Positions 33,989 through 44,376 of a stretch of DNA of 64,000 nucleotides are shown one piece after another (the first letter of the stretch is position 1; each line of letters begins with the position of its first letter). The DNA is taken from NCBI GenBank assembly GCA_001792895.1, contig MARA01000001.1, forward strand, positions 2,170,001 through 2,234,000, given 5' to 3'. The notes beneath the pieces are model-generated. The model did not search any database, had not been told where the DNA came from, and worked only from the letters and a program-made list of their open reading frames with translations. The position numbers and the translations under genes were made by a program. The stretch comes from Lentinus brumalis. Its lineage: Eukaryota; Basidiomycota; Agaricomycetes; Polyporales; Polyporaceae.

Positions 33989-34926
33989 ATGTCTACTACA
34001 ACTATCCCCGCTCCTCGCGACGTCGCCACCACGCTGAACTACTTCAAGCTCCTCGGGGAAGAGCCTCCGCGCCATTACCTCCACCTCGCGGCAGATGCGC
34101 TTCCCAAGAGCAACGTTGGCTTAGAGTCCCAGCCGGCCATCGTGTATGACGTGCGCGGTCGCGAGGCCGAGTTCACGCTCGACATCCAGGGATTCCAGTT
34201 CATACACTTCCCGAGCGCCGAGACGGACTTCGTCGATGATGAAGTCATCAAAACCAAGTACTACGCCGAAGTGGAGAGCCTTTTGAAGCGGGAGACGGGC
34301 GCAAAGCCCGTCCATATCTTTGACCATATCATCCGGTCAGTGATTCTGCCGTTTTGTCTAGTGGGCCCGGACTGACACCACGCAGACGCAGCGCCGATCC
34401 GAAGGACCAGCGTCCTGGGTTGCACGGACCTGGGGTACGCTTGTCGATGATGTACCACTCAGTCTGTCATCTCTGAGATCCTCAGCAGGAAGGCGTGCAC
34501 ATCGATCAAGCCTATGAAGCCAGCATCCAGCGCGTCAAGGATCACCTCCCCGAGGACGCCGACCGCCTTCTCGAGTCGCGCGTGCGCATCATCAATGTCT
34601 GGCGTCCCATTCGGAACGCCGTGGCGCACAAGCCGCTCGGTGCCGCCGACTGGGGCACGCTCGACCCGAAGGACTTCGTGCCCATCGAGCTCGTCTATCC
34701 ACACCGCACGGGGACGACCTTCGGGGTCGCGTACAATCCCGGGCTGAAGTGGTACTTCCTCGCTGACCAGATGCCAGACGAGGTCACGCTGCTCAAAATC
34801 TACGACTCGTGGGAGGACGTGGCGAGATTGACACCGCACTCGACGTTCACGGATGCGACAAGCCCCAAGGACGCGCCGCAGAGGCAGTCGATCGAAGTAC
34901 GGGCGTTGGTCTTCGACGCTGAGTGA
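33989..34926 (+). CDS. CmcJ/NvfI/AsaB-family oxidoreductase-like protein
   Basis: Start at 33989 (MSTTTIPAPRDVATTLNYFK), stop TGA at 34924-34926. Two short introns: one after FDHIIR (about 34333-34386), one near 34432-34488. The spliced protein has the family landmarks: LNYFKLLGEEPPRHYLHLA, VYDVRGREAEFTLDIQGFQF, FDHIIRRSADPKDQRPGLHG, VHIDQAYEASIQRVKDHLP, VRIINVWRPIRNAVAHKPLG and NPGLKWYFLADQMPDEVTLL. VHxD and the distant His/Arg are the putative iron and co-substrate sites of this 2OG-oxygenase-related group, whose characterised members act as hydroxylases/desaturases on secondary metabolites (cephamycin CmcJ, aspergillic-acid AsaB). About 270 residues, as usual. Substrate unknown, no cluster around it. 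Confidence 0.9.
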
Positions 34927-35077
34927 TACTGAGCAATGCATGTCCTATAGCCAGTGGAATGTCAAGACACGTCTCATCCATATACAACTCTCGATCTTTC
35001 ACGGTCACAAAGTCCGAGAGCAATAGTCTGAGAGGTACCCGCATCAAACAGCTGCAGGCTGTCAGTCGTCCAAGTCC

Positions 35078-35417
35078 CCATCTTTTGTCGCTGTAAGTGC
35101 AGTCTATGATTCTTCCTCCCACTCGATCTTGTGAAGGACGTGCCACCGTCGTGAAAGTGGTGCGATACTTGGCTAATACTCCGAGAGGGGGATTCTCTGT
35201 CGAGCTGCAGAAGCAGGGCGTGGCCTCGAGCTTGATCCATGTACGTACTTTGTTACGTATCGTCGATCCACCGAATCTCCATCTTTTGTCGCTGTAAGTG
35301 CAGTCTATGATTCTTCCTCCCACTCGATCTTGTGAAGGACGTGCCACCGTCGTGAAAGTGGTGCGATACTTGGCTAATACTCCGAGAGGGGGATTCTCTG
35401 TCGAGCTGCAGAAGCAG
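35078..35417. repeat. 201-bp tandem repeat, second unit interrupted by the hAT element
   Basis: Unit 1 is 35078-35278. Unit 2 starts at 35279, is cut at 35417 by the transposon and resumes at 39278-39332. The 139 bases before the insertion look identical between units, and the 55 bases after it match unit 1 positions 35217-35271. The sequence codes for nothing I recognise. Confidence 0.88.
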
Positions 35418-38400
35418 CAGTGTTGTGCGGGTCGGGCGACGTTTTGAAAAGTCATTGATGTGACTCTTTGATAAGTCGGGTAACGGTCGGCGACTTTGAA
35501 GGTGACCCCGACATTTCTCACGGCTACCAGGCGTCGGGACGGCCGGGCCGTCCTGCAGGCGGTTTCCCCTCTCTCCCTCGCGCTAATCGTTATCCACTCC
35601 CACTACCTGTCGACTCGGACACAGTAGTAGTTATTCATGTAGAGGACACTGCTGAGATAACATGTGAACTTTTTCGTCTGACCTCGCAGGGTGCGCAGTA
35701 CTCCAGCTCGGTTCCTCCTTCCCCGACCTCTCTCTTTCAAGTCTCGCCGCATAGTCACATCTCCGCCTACTAACTATGGCCAGTCGCAAAACAGGTCGAC
35801 CTCGGGCCTGGTATCGGGACTACTTCCAAGATCATCCCGGGTTTGTTATGAAGGAGGCGACCTCGAGGGCTCCCGACGGAAAGGCGTATGTGTATTGCGC
35901 GCAACACATGAAGCACAACATCGCGGAAGAGCAGTTGTCAGACGAAGCATTGGTACGCGAGGGACGTCGTGCGGAGGTACGAAGTGAAGACTCGATTACG
36001 GCGTACTGTACGTGGCATGTCAAGGCATGATAAGTGACGGCGTGAACTGATCACAGTTACTGCAGTGTGGACATGCAACATGCAGACCGATCGTGTCCGC
36101 GGCTACCTAAACAGCCGCCATACGACTCTTGTTGCCCACTTGAAGGCATGTCCGTACCAGCCGCTCGATGTTCGGGAGAAAGCCCTTGCCGATGAGCAGC
36201 ACGAGAAGCAGCAGAGGCAGGAGAGGCTGCTGCCAGGCGGCAGTGGTTACTACCACCCGTATGCCGTTCAGTCAGCTGTTCACGGCAGTGACTCTCCGAC
36301 AAGCACTCGCTCCTCTACCCCGTTACCCCTCAGTCCGCACCTTTGGGGCTCTATCCGCCCTACAGGGAGCCTGGGCCATCAAATCAGCCCGCTCCACATG
36401 CCGCAATCCGTCGGCCACAATCCTTACCCGCATGCATGCGCGTTCCGCCAGTATGGGCTCTCTCGCTCCTAGTAGCTCCACAGCATCCCTCTTTCAACCC
36501 GAGCCATGGCTCAACAACTTCACGCAGCCTCAGATGCCCCGCGGCGAACCATTGCAGGCGACGCCGTCCCCGTATCCCCATACTAGCAGCACAGTGTTCC
36601 TCTTAGATGATCCGCCAGTCGCACAACCATCACGCTCTATCCCCATCACCAGCTTGCTAGGCCCGGGACCACGCATACAGAGGCCGCCGCCTCCCCTTGC
36701 TACGTTAGATGATGGTTCCTTTGTATACCCACTGTCCTGGAACAAGAGTCGACAGGATCGTTTCGATTCACTCCTCATGCAACTCACCGCCTCCGCAAAC
36801 CTCCCGCTCAACTGGGTCCATGATCCTGTTCTCCACACCATTGTCGACGAGTTCATCCCACCTGCAAAGGTCCCAAGCCGGAAGGTAATGACCACGCGCC
36901 TGCTCCCAAACGAGCTCAGGAAGTACCGATCCGCTGCGATTACGGCCCTTGGCACTGCAGACGGGCAGTGTAATGATGCCGAGGCGACCATGCAGGCCGA
37001 TGGCTGGACGGGCATCAATAATCATCATTTGATTGCTTTCATGTTCACGGCCAAACGCAAGGTTAGTTCTGCGCTATCAGGGTGTACTAAGTATAGGCTG
37101 TACTAGCAGCTCATCTCGCTCAACGACTAGGTATACACCGTTCGGGTGGTTGATACCTCGAACGAACGGAAAACTGCGGAGCTCTTCCTCGGTCACATCC
37201 AGGACACACTCAAGGAGCTCGAGACAGATTGGTCCGTCGTTGAGATTATCGGTTTTACTTCCGATGCATCTGGGGAGTCCCGAAAAGCACGCATTCTGCT
37301 GCTCAAGAAGTTCCCGCATCTCATCATCCTTGATTGCTATGCGCATCAGGTCTGCACGCTCATGCCTGTCGGAGTTCATGTCTGATGTATAATTTGACAG
37401 ATCAATCTCATCGTTGGCGACTACTTGGGCAGCAAGAGCACATTGCTGAAGGTCACTGACCGCGCTGATCAACTCATCGCCTGGCTCCGCCGCCGCACTC
37501 TTGTCCTGAGCCGCATCCGAGAGCGGCAGCGTACGAAAGGGCAGAATGCGTCTTCTGTCCTCCGTGCCGTCAAAACACGATGGACGTCTCACTACATCGC
37601 ATACACCCGCGTGCTCTCCCTAGGACCTACTCTCAGAGCTCTCGTTGCAGACGACGAAGCGAATGGTCCTGGATACCCAACGTTCCTCGCTGGTATCAAG
37701 AAGGCCGAAGCGAAGAAGGAGGCAAGGAACATGATTCGTGTTATCAAAGACGGCCAATTTTGGCACAATCTTACCCGGTACGTATCTACTTTCAAGTTGT
37801 TGGGGATCGCAGTAGCGGTGTGGGACAGTCCAACTGAACTAGTGATTCACAGTGTCAAATTACATCTGGAACCTCTGGCAATTGCCGCAAACATCGCTCA
37901 GTCCGCACACTGCCGCCTGGACCAAGTGCTGCTCACGTTTGGATTCCTGTACTCTCGCTTCACCGAGCTTCTTTCCCAATTGGGTGACATCACCGGTGTT
38001 GCAGCCATCCATGCGAGCATTGAGAGGCGATGGGCGAAGTCAGATCAAGCTGTCTTCGTACTTGCAGCTGTCCTGAACCCCCTCAACATGCTTGAACCCT
38101 TCCAACTGTCTCGGCCTGAGTTCATCGGGCTCAAGCTCAAGGAGCTCGTTGTAGCGCTGTGGAAACGCCTCTTCCGTGCCCGCGAAGCCCCACTCACACT
38201 CGGCAATGAGTTAGACGAATATCTCAGCGGCACCGGCCCTCGTTATTCGTCGCTCAAAGCACGCATCACCCACCTGCGGGCAGACATGGAGAAGACGGTG
38301 CGCACTCGTTCACTGACCAGGGACTGTCATCGATACTTATCTGCTTGATATGCTACTTGCAGGGTATTGAGCCCGATCCCTTAGAGCTCTGGCGATCCCT

Positions 38401-39277
38401 GAACGCACCTGGTCAGAAGGTCGCATCATGGACGCCGCTCTCGCGCCTTGCATACCGCCTTCTATCCATCTGCGCAAACTCCGCCACCTGTGAACGACTC
38501 TTCAGCCTCTTTGGCCAGCTCCTCACCAAGCTTCGTAACCGCATGGCCATCAAGCAGCTCACGCAGCTCGCTCAGTTGAGGCTCCATGTCCGGGACGAGT
38601 ACGCACACACACCAGAGAAGAAGGACCGGGTGAAGCGTCACTTTGGTAAGCTGTCAGAACCATCCGCCGCGACCCAGGACACCGTGGCAGAGGAGCCCTC
38701 TCAAGACGACGAAAACGACGAGGACGACGAGGACGACGAGATGTTCATGGATGAGAATTCCAACTTAGACGACATTGAGACACCATCCGGAGAACTCCGC
38801 GAGATCGCAAGCACTTTCCGCCACCTTGGGTTAGACGATAACCACGAGGAACTCACTGATCAAGCTCAGCGAACCTACCTTCGCGCGACGTCCGCGAAGT
38901 TCTTGGTTCCCATCAAGGATCTCTTCGACTTCTCGAACACATCTTGGGCTCGGCGCATGCAGAAGTACGCCAGTCGAGGACTTGACGAAGAACTAGAGAT
39001 GTACGAGCTCCTAGATTTGGACGCAGAGGGAGAGGACGAGGACGAGGACATACAGGAGCTTGCAGAAGCTATATTGCAGCCTTGAAAGTGACATGTACGA
39101 CGTACGAGTACATTGCCGAGTAGCCCGAGTACGACATTGCGCCGATATGCCTGAGCGCCCGCTGTCCTTACCATATCAGGAGCAGTCATGGTCGCATCAG
39201 CGACCTTTTACCCCGACCTTCCGACTAAACGACCGTCACCCAAAAAGTCACCCGACCCGCACAACACTGAGAAGCAG
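35410..39277. mobile_element. Full-length hAT DNA transposon with 8-bp target duplication
   Basis: Element 35418-39269 (3,852 bp). Both ends carry CAGTGTTGTGCGGGTCGGG, inverted, 19 nt perfect and continuing with few mismatches. The 8-bp duplication AGAAGCAG sits at 35410-35417 and 39270-39277, and unit 1 of the tandem repeat shows the empty site (35209-35216 followed directly by GGCGTGGCC). Subterminal regions hold several GTCGG/CCGAC motifs that could bind transposase. The element carries one long transposase gene. Confidence 0.95.
35776..39085 (+). CDS. hAT-family transposase
   Basis: Start at 35776 (MASRKTGRPRAWYRDYFQDH), stop at 39083-39085. The N-terminus has a BED-like zinc finger split by an intron (AYCTWH region replaced on splicing by TCNMQTDR ... 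TTLVAHLKACPYQP). The RNase H-like core shows hAT landmarks: first Asp in QADGWTGINNHHLIAF, second in IGFTSDASGESRKA, the C-x2-H of DCYAHQINLIV, and the final Glu in NSATCERLFSLFGQLLTKLR, which also starts the C-terminal dimerisation region. A very acidic stretch (DDENDEDDEDDE) follows. Introns near 36014-36064, 37062-37131, 37350-37400 and 38300-38362 join the frames. Between about 36340 and 36480 the frame changes without an obvious intron, so the gene is either spliced unusually there or carries a frameshift. Otherwise it looks intact and possibly active. Confidence 0.88.
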
Positions 39278-39391
39278 GGCGTGGCCTCGAGCTTGATCCA
39301 TGTACGTACTTTGTTACGTATCGTCGATCCACTTAAACTCCCTCAGTCTATGCACTCCCACCATGCAGGAGACAAGAAATTAATCAAGCAT

Positions 39392-40429
39392 TGTTCCTAC
39401 GGATAATTCTATTTTTGAACCCCGGTTCACGGCATGAACCCGGGGTTCACTTACCATCACGGCCGGAAGTTGAATGTGGGGGTTCAACGACCGGCCGGAT
39501 TACCGGAGATCAAGGGCTGGTAAGGCTGCAGCCCTGGGCCGGCTCGGTTTCCAGTGTGCTGTACAAAACAATTCTGAGCATCTACCAGTCGTCGGAGAAT
39601 CATAGAGTATTTATTTCCTCCGACCGAGAGACCCGTTGTGAGTTTGCACTCGGTGAGGGTCAGCCTGAGGGCATGCGCGAGAATGACATCATCCTTGTGC
39701 GCGCAGCGAGTACTTCCTGAAGTGAGGTGTAGCTATAGCTGATAGATTGTGAGGCTCATACGCGAGTAGTCGCTGTTACGGCGTGTGCGCCTAACACAGA
39801 ATCTCATGACACTTCGTAGACACTTAACCACATTTGTATTCTCACGCGCTCGCTCTGGACTCAGTCCGCTCCACGATCGTTCTTACTTCGCAGGTTGACG
39901 CTGTATTGTTACAGGCTGCACGCATTCTGTATCCCCGCTGAATCAACGCCGGTCCTGGCGCCCTTCCCTTGCTCTCTCACGTTCTCGCTTCTCTGCTTCT
40001 CGTCGCCACACCTACGTCCAGCGCCATCACAGTCGCCGTTGGCACATTGACCGTCGGTCGAACTCCGCCGGCCAAATTGGGCGTGCCGCAGCTTTGCAAT
40101 GAGCAGCGGCACTGGCGGCCAAGTCATGCCGCCTGCCATTGTGACTCCGGAGGGACTTGGGAGCAAGCTGACCTTTCGAACTGCTCAGGATTGTGGAAAC
40201 CGGAAGACGTAGCCGCAATACGTACTTACTCTATGTATGTTACGGTTGACTCGGAACTGGCCTCCACTGCAGCCTCAGCCAGCCAGGCCTCACCGAGTCC
40301 GGCCGACTACCCCTTTTGGCGAGGGCGCTCGGTGACCGGTGACCTCCCGGGCGTGAACCGGGTTCACGCATAAAATCTTGGCTAAATCTCGTGAGCCGGG
40401 GTTCACGAATAGAATTATCCTGTTCCTAC
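39392..40429. mobile_element. 1,020-bp TIR element with 9-bp target duplication (MULE-like)
   Basis: Element 39401-40420. Ends are GGATAATTCTATT followed by TGAACCCCGG and TCACG on both sides, inverted, with about three mismatches in 28 nt. Exact 9-bp direct repeats TGTTCCTAC flank it (39392-39400 and 40421-40429). Nested GTGAACC/GGTTCAC palindromes sit just inside each end. A 9-bp duplication is typical of Mutator-like elements. No transposase is recognisable inside, so it is non-autonomous. It lies about 360 bp upstream of family member 6. Confidence 0.82.
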
Positions 40430-40789
40430 ATAGGCGCATTGCAGGACGCGCGCTGCACGGGCTTCGACAACGTACAGGCGGTGCCAGCTACGATTCCGCA
40501 ATACGTACGTATTGTGGCCTGGAAGTTGTGCACAGACACTGTCAAATACCCAATCTGGAAGCGTCGAATATGTCATTTCCTTTCACTCTCGCTCATCCCG
40601 TCCTCCTTCCAGACGATATATAAACCATTGTCTCCACCATGCGCACTCACTGCTTTCACCCAGCCGTATAACTCATCATCCTTACCTCTAGCATCTAGCT
40701 AGATCGCTCTCCGCAGCCGCCGACCCTTCGCCTCGATTGTCGGCATCGTCTGCGAGCTTTGCGATTATCGTGCGGTGCAGCCAGCCACC

Positions 40790-41413
40790 ATGAGCCCGTT
40801 GTCTCTAGAGCATCCAGCGCCCGCGAGTACGGTCTCTTTCACCTCTGGAGAAGCCGCCGAGGATACCCATTTCACTCCGAAGCTCATATTTGCCCTGCTA
40901 GGCTGTCTAGGTGGGTTCCGCCTCACGTCTGCCCGGTCACAACCTGACAGCCCTCTACCTGGGACCTCTGTAGTTGGGTTTCTGATTATCCTCTGCGCAT
41001 TCTGTGTTGTGTCGCGCAGGGCATGCTGTGCGAGAAGCAGCATCCGTCTCCCTCAGTACCGCACCCCGGCAGCGCGTCGTGGCGTTCTCGTCGAACAGTT
41101 CGACTGGGCACAGTGCCAGCTCTGTCCCTTCAGCAGGCTCAATGCACGCGAAGGCGAAATCTCCGTGACCGCCCGTGTGCCGAGTCCTCCCTCTCCTCCG
41201 CCTCCGTACACGCGTGTACTGTCCTCACCTCCCTTTCCCTCCATTGGAGGCTCGCGCCCTTCGTCTTGGCTGCCGAGCTCCGGCTCTCGTGAGGCTTGCG
41301 CTGGGTACCCTGGTCCGCCTGCCACTCCTGACTCTGACTTCCTCCTCCCTCCCCCTGTATATATCGCTCTTGCGCCCCGACCAGTCGCAGCGTACGGCAA
41401 CAGTCGCAGCTGA
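40790..41413 (+). CDS. Single-pass membrane protein, family member 6
   Basis: Start at 40790 in a good context (GCCACCATGA): MSPLSLEHPAPASTVSFTSG. Exon 1 40790-40910; intron 40911-40973 (GTGGGT...TGTAG, 63 nt, phase 1); exon 2 40974-41413. The intron length is a multiple of three with no stop, so retention would insert 21 residues into the helix. Spliced helix: HFTPKLIFALLGCL-VGFLIILCAF-CVVSRRACCAR. Then RLPQYRTPAARRGVLVEQFD, WAQCQLCPFSRLNAREGE, PSPPSPPPPYTRVLSSPPFP and a Pro/Ser-rich tail ending AAYGNSRS. Sister of member 4 on the opposite strand 18 kb away, with similarity continuing past the stop. A TATATAAA near 40617-40624 lies about 170 bp upstream. Juxtamembrane CC, CxxC and PPxY suggest lipidation, metal/disulfide and WW-domain contacts, all inferred. 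Function unknown. Confidence 0.75.
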   Translation: MSPLSLEHPAPASTVSFTSGEAAEDTHFTPKLIFALLGCLGGFRLTSARSQPDSPLPGTSVVGFLIILCAFCVVSRRACCARSSIRLPQYRTPAARRGVLVEQFDWAQCQLCPFSRLNAREGEISVTARVPSPPSPPPPYTRVLSSPPFPSIGGSRPSSWLPSSGSREACAGYPGPPATPDSDFLLPPPVYIALAPRPVAAYGNSRS

Positions 41414-44376
41414 TCTGGCTCCTCCGACAGTACGCACACCCCCTCTCATCTGTCCAATGTTTTTTGGTAATCTTTGTCACGCCCCTGTTATGCTGCTTGT
41501 TATCTGCTATATTGTACTGTACGGAGTCGAAGTGCCACTGTTCTAGTTTGCCACTACGTCAGATGATGTCTTGATACTTTGTGTGAATATTTGTGTTGCG
41601 TATCGATCAGCGTTGCTCCTATCTTCCATTCAGGGCATCGGAAGTATTCTCCTTACACGGAATATGATCCCATCCGGTGCACTGAGCGGTACGTAGTAAC
41701 GTACCACCGTATGGCTCGAGGCATTTAGAAGCTCCTATAAGTATAGCCTTTCGGTCACAGAACGGAGCGTCTTCAGGGTGCACCGTGGCTTCGAAGCCGT
41801 ACTTCCTCCACCGTCGGATGAGACAGTAGGTGGGCGAGGAGCGATGCTTCTAAGTACCTGTGTCCTTTATTATTGTGCTGATGCACGACTTGGACCGGAA
41901 TGAGTGCGATTTGTAATGCCTTCAATCGAAATACAATCATGTTGAGGCTTACCCATTGAGAAAATCGGTATTGCCAAATTGAGCTGCGCCACCAGAGGCG
42001 TTCAGTATAGCATTCTATCTATGGGCCGGCGGACATACCAGGAGTTCCGATCGATTTTAAACGAGTCCTCTCTATCGTCCCCCTTCTCATCGCATTCCAC
42101 CGCGAAAAAACAGAGTCTCGACCTTCAATTGTGTGTCTGCGGGCTAAGTACTTATCTCGATTTTCAGAATTAGGAGTCTCCGAGTCGCAGCCTCGACGCC
42201 GGGCTTCATACTCAGTGAGCCGAGCAGTGGTCACTCAGTCTTCGATCAGCTGCGTACACAACTTGACCAGTCACGGTACCGTGAAACATATCACCCTGCC
42301 AGCCGTGTGAAACCGGTCATCTGCAGAAGCCTGCAGAGAACTTGAAGGTTTGGAGAAGGTGCACGTTCTCATAATGTGAAGCACGTCATCCAGGGTCATC
42401 GGAGGGTACATCGAGATGCGAACTCATCTTAAGATGGTTTGCCTAATATCAACACGCTCATTGGCCATGGCTGACAGCCATCCTCCTACATACCCGCGCA
42501 ATCGGTGGGCGTCGTCCATCGAAGGGATGCTTCATGATCCGGGCGCACACAGCTACGTGAGCTATCTGTTCAGATCGATGTCAACACCGCCGCTCTCAGA
42601 AGGCTGCAGCAGCGCCGCCGAATCAGTACGAAACATCGGACGACGGACGGACGAACAGTGGACGCCTTGCCAGTGACAGCACTTGTCTCCCCCAGGCAGA
42701 CCTTATGACAGCGCCGCATACACGGGGCACAGGCCTACAGATACATGTCATAATCGATGAGTCAACGCATCCATCCGAAGGGCGCCGCCCCGTCCAAGCC
42801 CCGTCAGTTCAAAGTCTGTCCAGACTCTGCGACTCTGTTCCCGTTAACATCACCTTCCTTGTCCGCTACACGACTTCCTACTGCATCCTACCGATCTTTC
42901 ACCCGAAATTTGACATCAATGGCTCCCCTCTCTGCTGACCAGGAACTCACGGAGGGCCAGATCTCGCAGAGGCTTGCTGTTGTGATTCCCGTACGTGCTC
43001 ATCAGCCCACTCGTTTTAGAAGTTTCCAAAGTCACCTTTCAGTGTTATAAGTCGTCATCATCACCCTTTAACTGATTGCCTGCAATCAGTGTTGCGCCCG
43101 GTTTCCTGGAAGCCCAAAGTACTAGCGCCGGCGAATAGCAGTATGATCACCACGCATGGTAGGGATCACTACCATGCGGCTAGTGGTCGGGGTCTCACCG
43201 GCGCCTCATCACCACTACCCAACCACTACCGAACGCTACCGCGGCTCTCCTCAACCGCAGTTAATGTTGCTGGTCGATACATGAACCGATCGGTCGCTGA
43301 TTTCGCCGTCCGCACCTACTAGCTTGTTCTATCTCTTGCTAAGCGTGGATGCAACACGACAACCATACAAGAAGATCGAATAACATGGCTCACGACCTCC
43401 TGCAAGCCCCTGTGCTGGCCCCGGGGCCTAGGAACTCAATGCGCGGGGGAAAATTGAGTAAACATCGTGTTCTCAGGCAGGGAGAAGCACCTTAGAGGCG
43501 CCAGTACAAGGATAAGAAGCCCTGGTACCCCTACGGGTACCGATCAGGCTACCGAGGACGTGCCCATACCGAGGACGTCCCCACCAAATGGTCTCGCCCC
43601 GGAGGGTTCATTGCATCCATCCCTAAGTCAGGGTGTCCGCCTTGTATTGGTCACCATGGCGGTTTCCGGCTCGTCCGACAGGCAGGCCACCTGTTGGAAG
43701 CGAATCCCCTCTCCGAATACGAACATTTTCAAAAACCGCATGCAGGCCCTCTCCCACGTCTTCCTAGGCCGGTATACGCCCCCGTGAGGGGAATTCGTAT
43801 TCCGGCGGTGTGACATGAACGCCAAAGACCGTACACAGTCACTACATACGGTACTTACGTCACTGCCGATCCTCTGAATAACAATGCGCCGCTGAGAATG
43901 GACATCTGGTTGGCTGTTCCCAGGATGCGTTCATCAATTGAAAGATACGCAGCCGAGGTTTGGGCTGCACGGATCCCCCCCTGTATTGCTACGTGACTGC
44001 ATTGGGTGTGTGTGCTATCGTCTCTGCCTTGTGATGTGTATTCCTCATACCCTTCATACTCTGTATGTTGTCATAAGTACGAGTACCATCTGTATGGAAA
44101 CGGAGCGCAAGAGTGCTCCTTGACGCGAATTGAATAGAGATTCATGCCACCCACCAAGAACGAGAGCATCTACGGACTACGTTACCATCCTGAGAGAGTC
44201 GATGATAGCCAGCAACCCCTAAACCACTAGTTGCACTGCTGGCATACTCGCTCGGTCAACTTAACAAGATACCTGTACAGAAGACAGTGATGACAAGATG
44301 AATTCGACCCAAGAACACTTGCGCTGCAAGAACATCAAAGCTATTGACCTACACCCGAGAGTCCCAATGTGAATTT
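41414..44376. other. Gene-free stretch of nearly 3 kb
   Basis: No recognised gene. A weak inverse copy of the family flank motif lies at 41997-42027. A perfect 10-bp inverted repeat with a 6-nt loop (CGCATGGTAG, GGATCA, CTACCATGCG) is at 43153-43178, followed by several CACTACC repeats. A short frame at 42919 (MAPLSADQELTEGQISQRLA) precedes a plausible donor but leads to no recognisable protein. Confidence 0.45.
41997..42027 (+). repeat. Weak copy of the 3'-flank motif beside family member 6
   Basis: In gene (plus) sense: AGGCGTTCAGTATAGCATTC then TATCTATGGGCC, matching GGCGTTCAGTAT-N6-CCATATATGG in the first half and only loosely in the palindrome. It lies about 580 bp past the member 6 stop, in the same relative orientation as the copies beside members 3-5. 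Confidence 0.5.

Noticed and set aside
42919..43120. Short frame MAPLSADQELTEGQISQRLA with a plausible donor after VVIP
   Set aside because: No convincing downstream exon; joined to the nearest acceptors it stops within a dozen residues.
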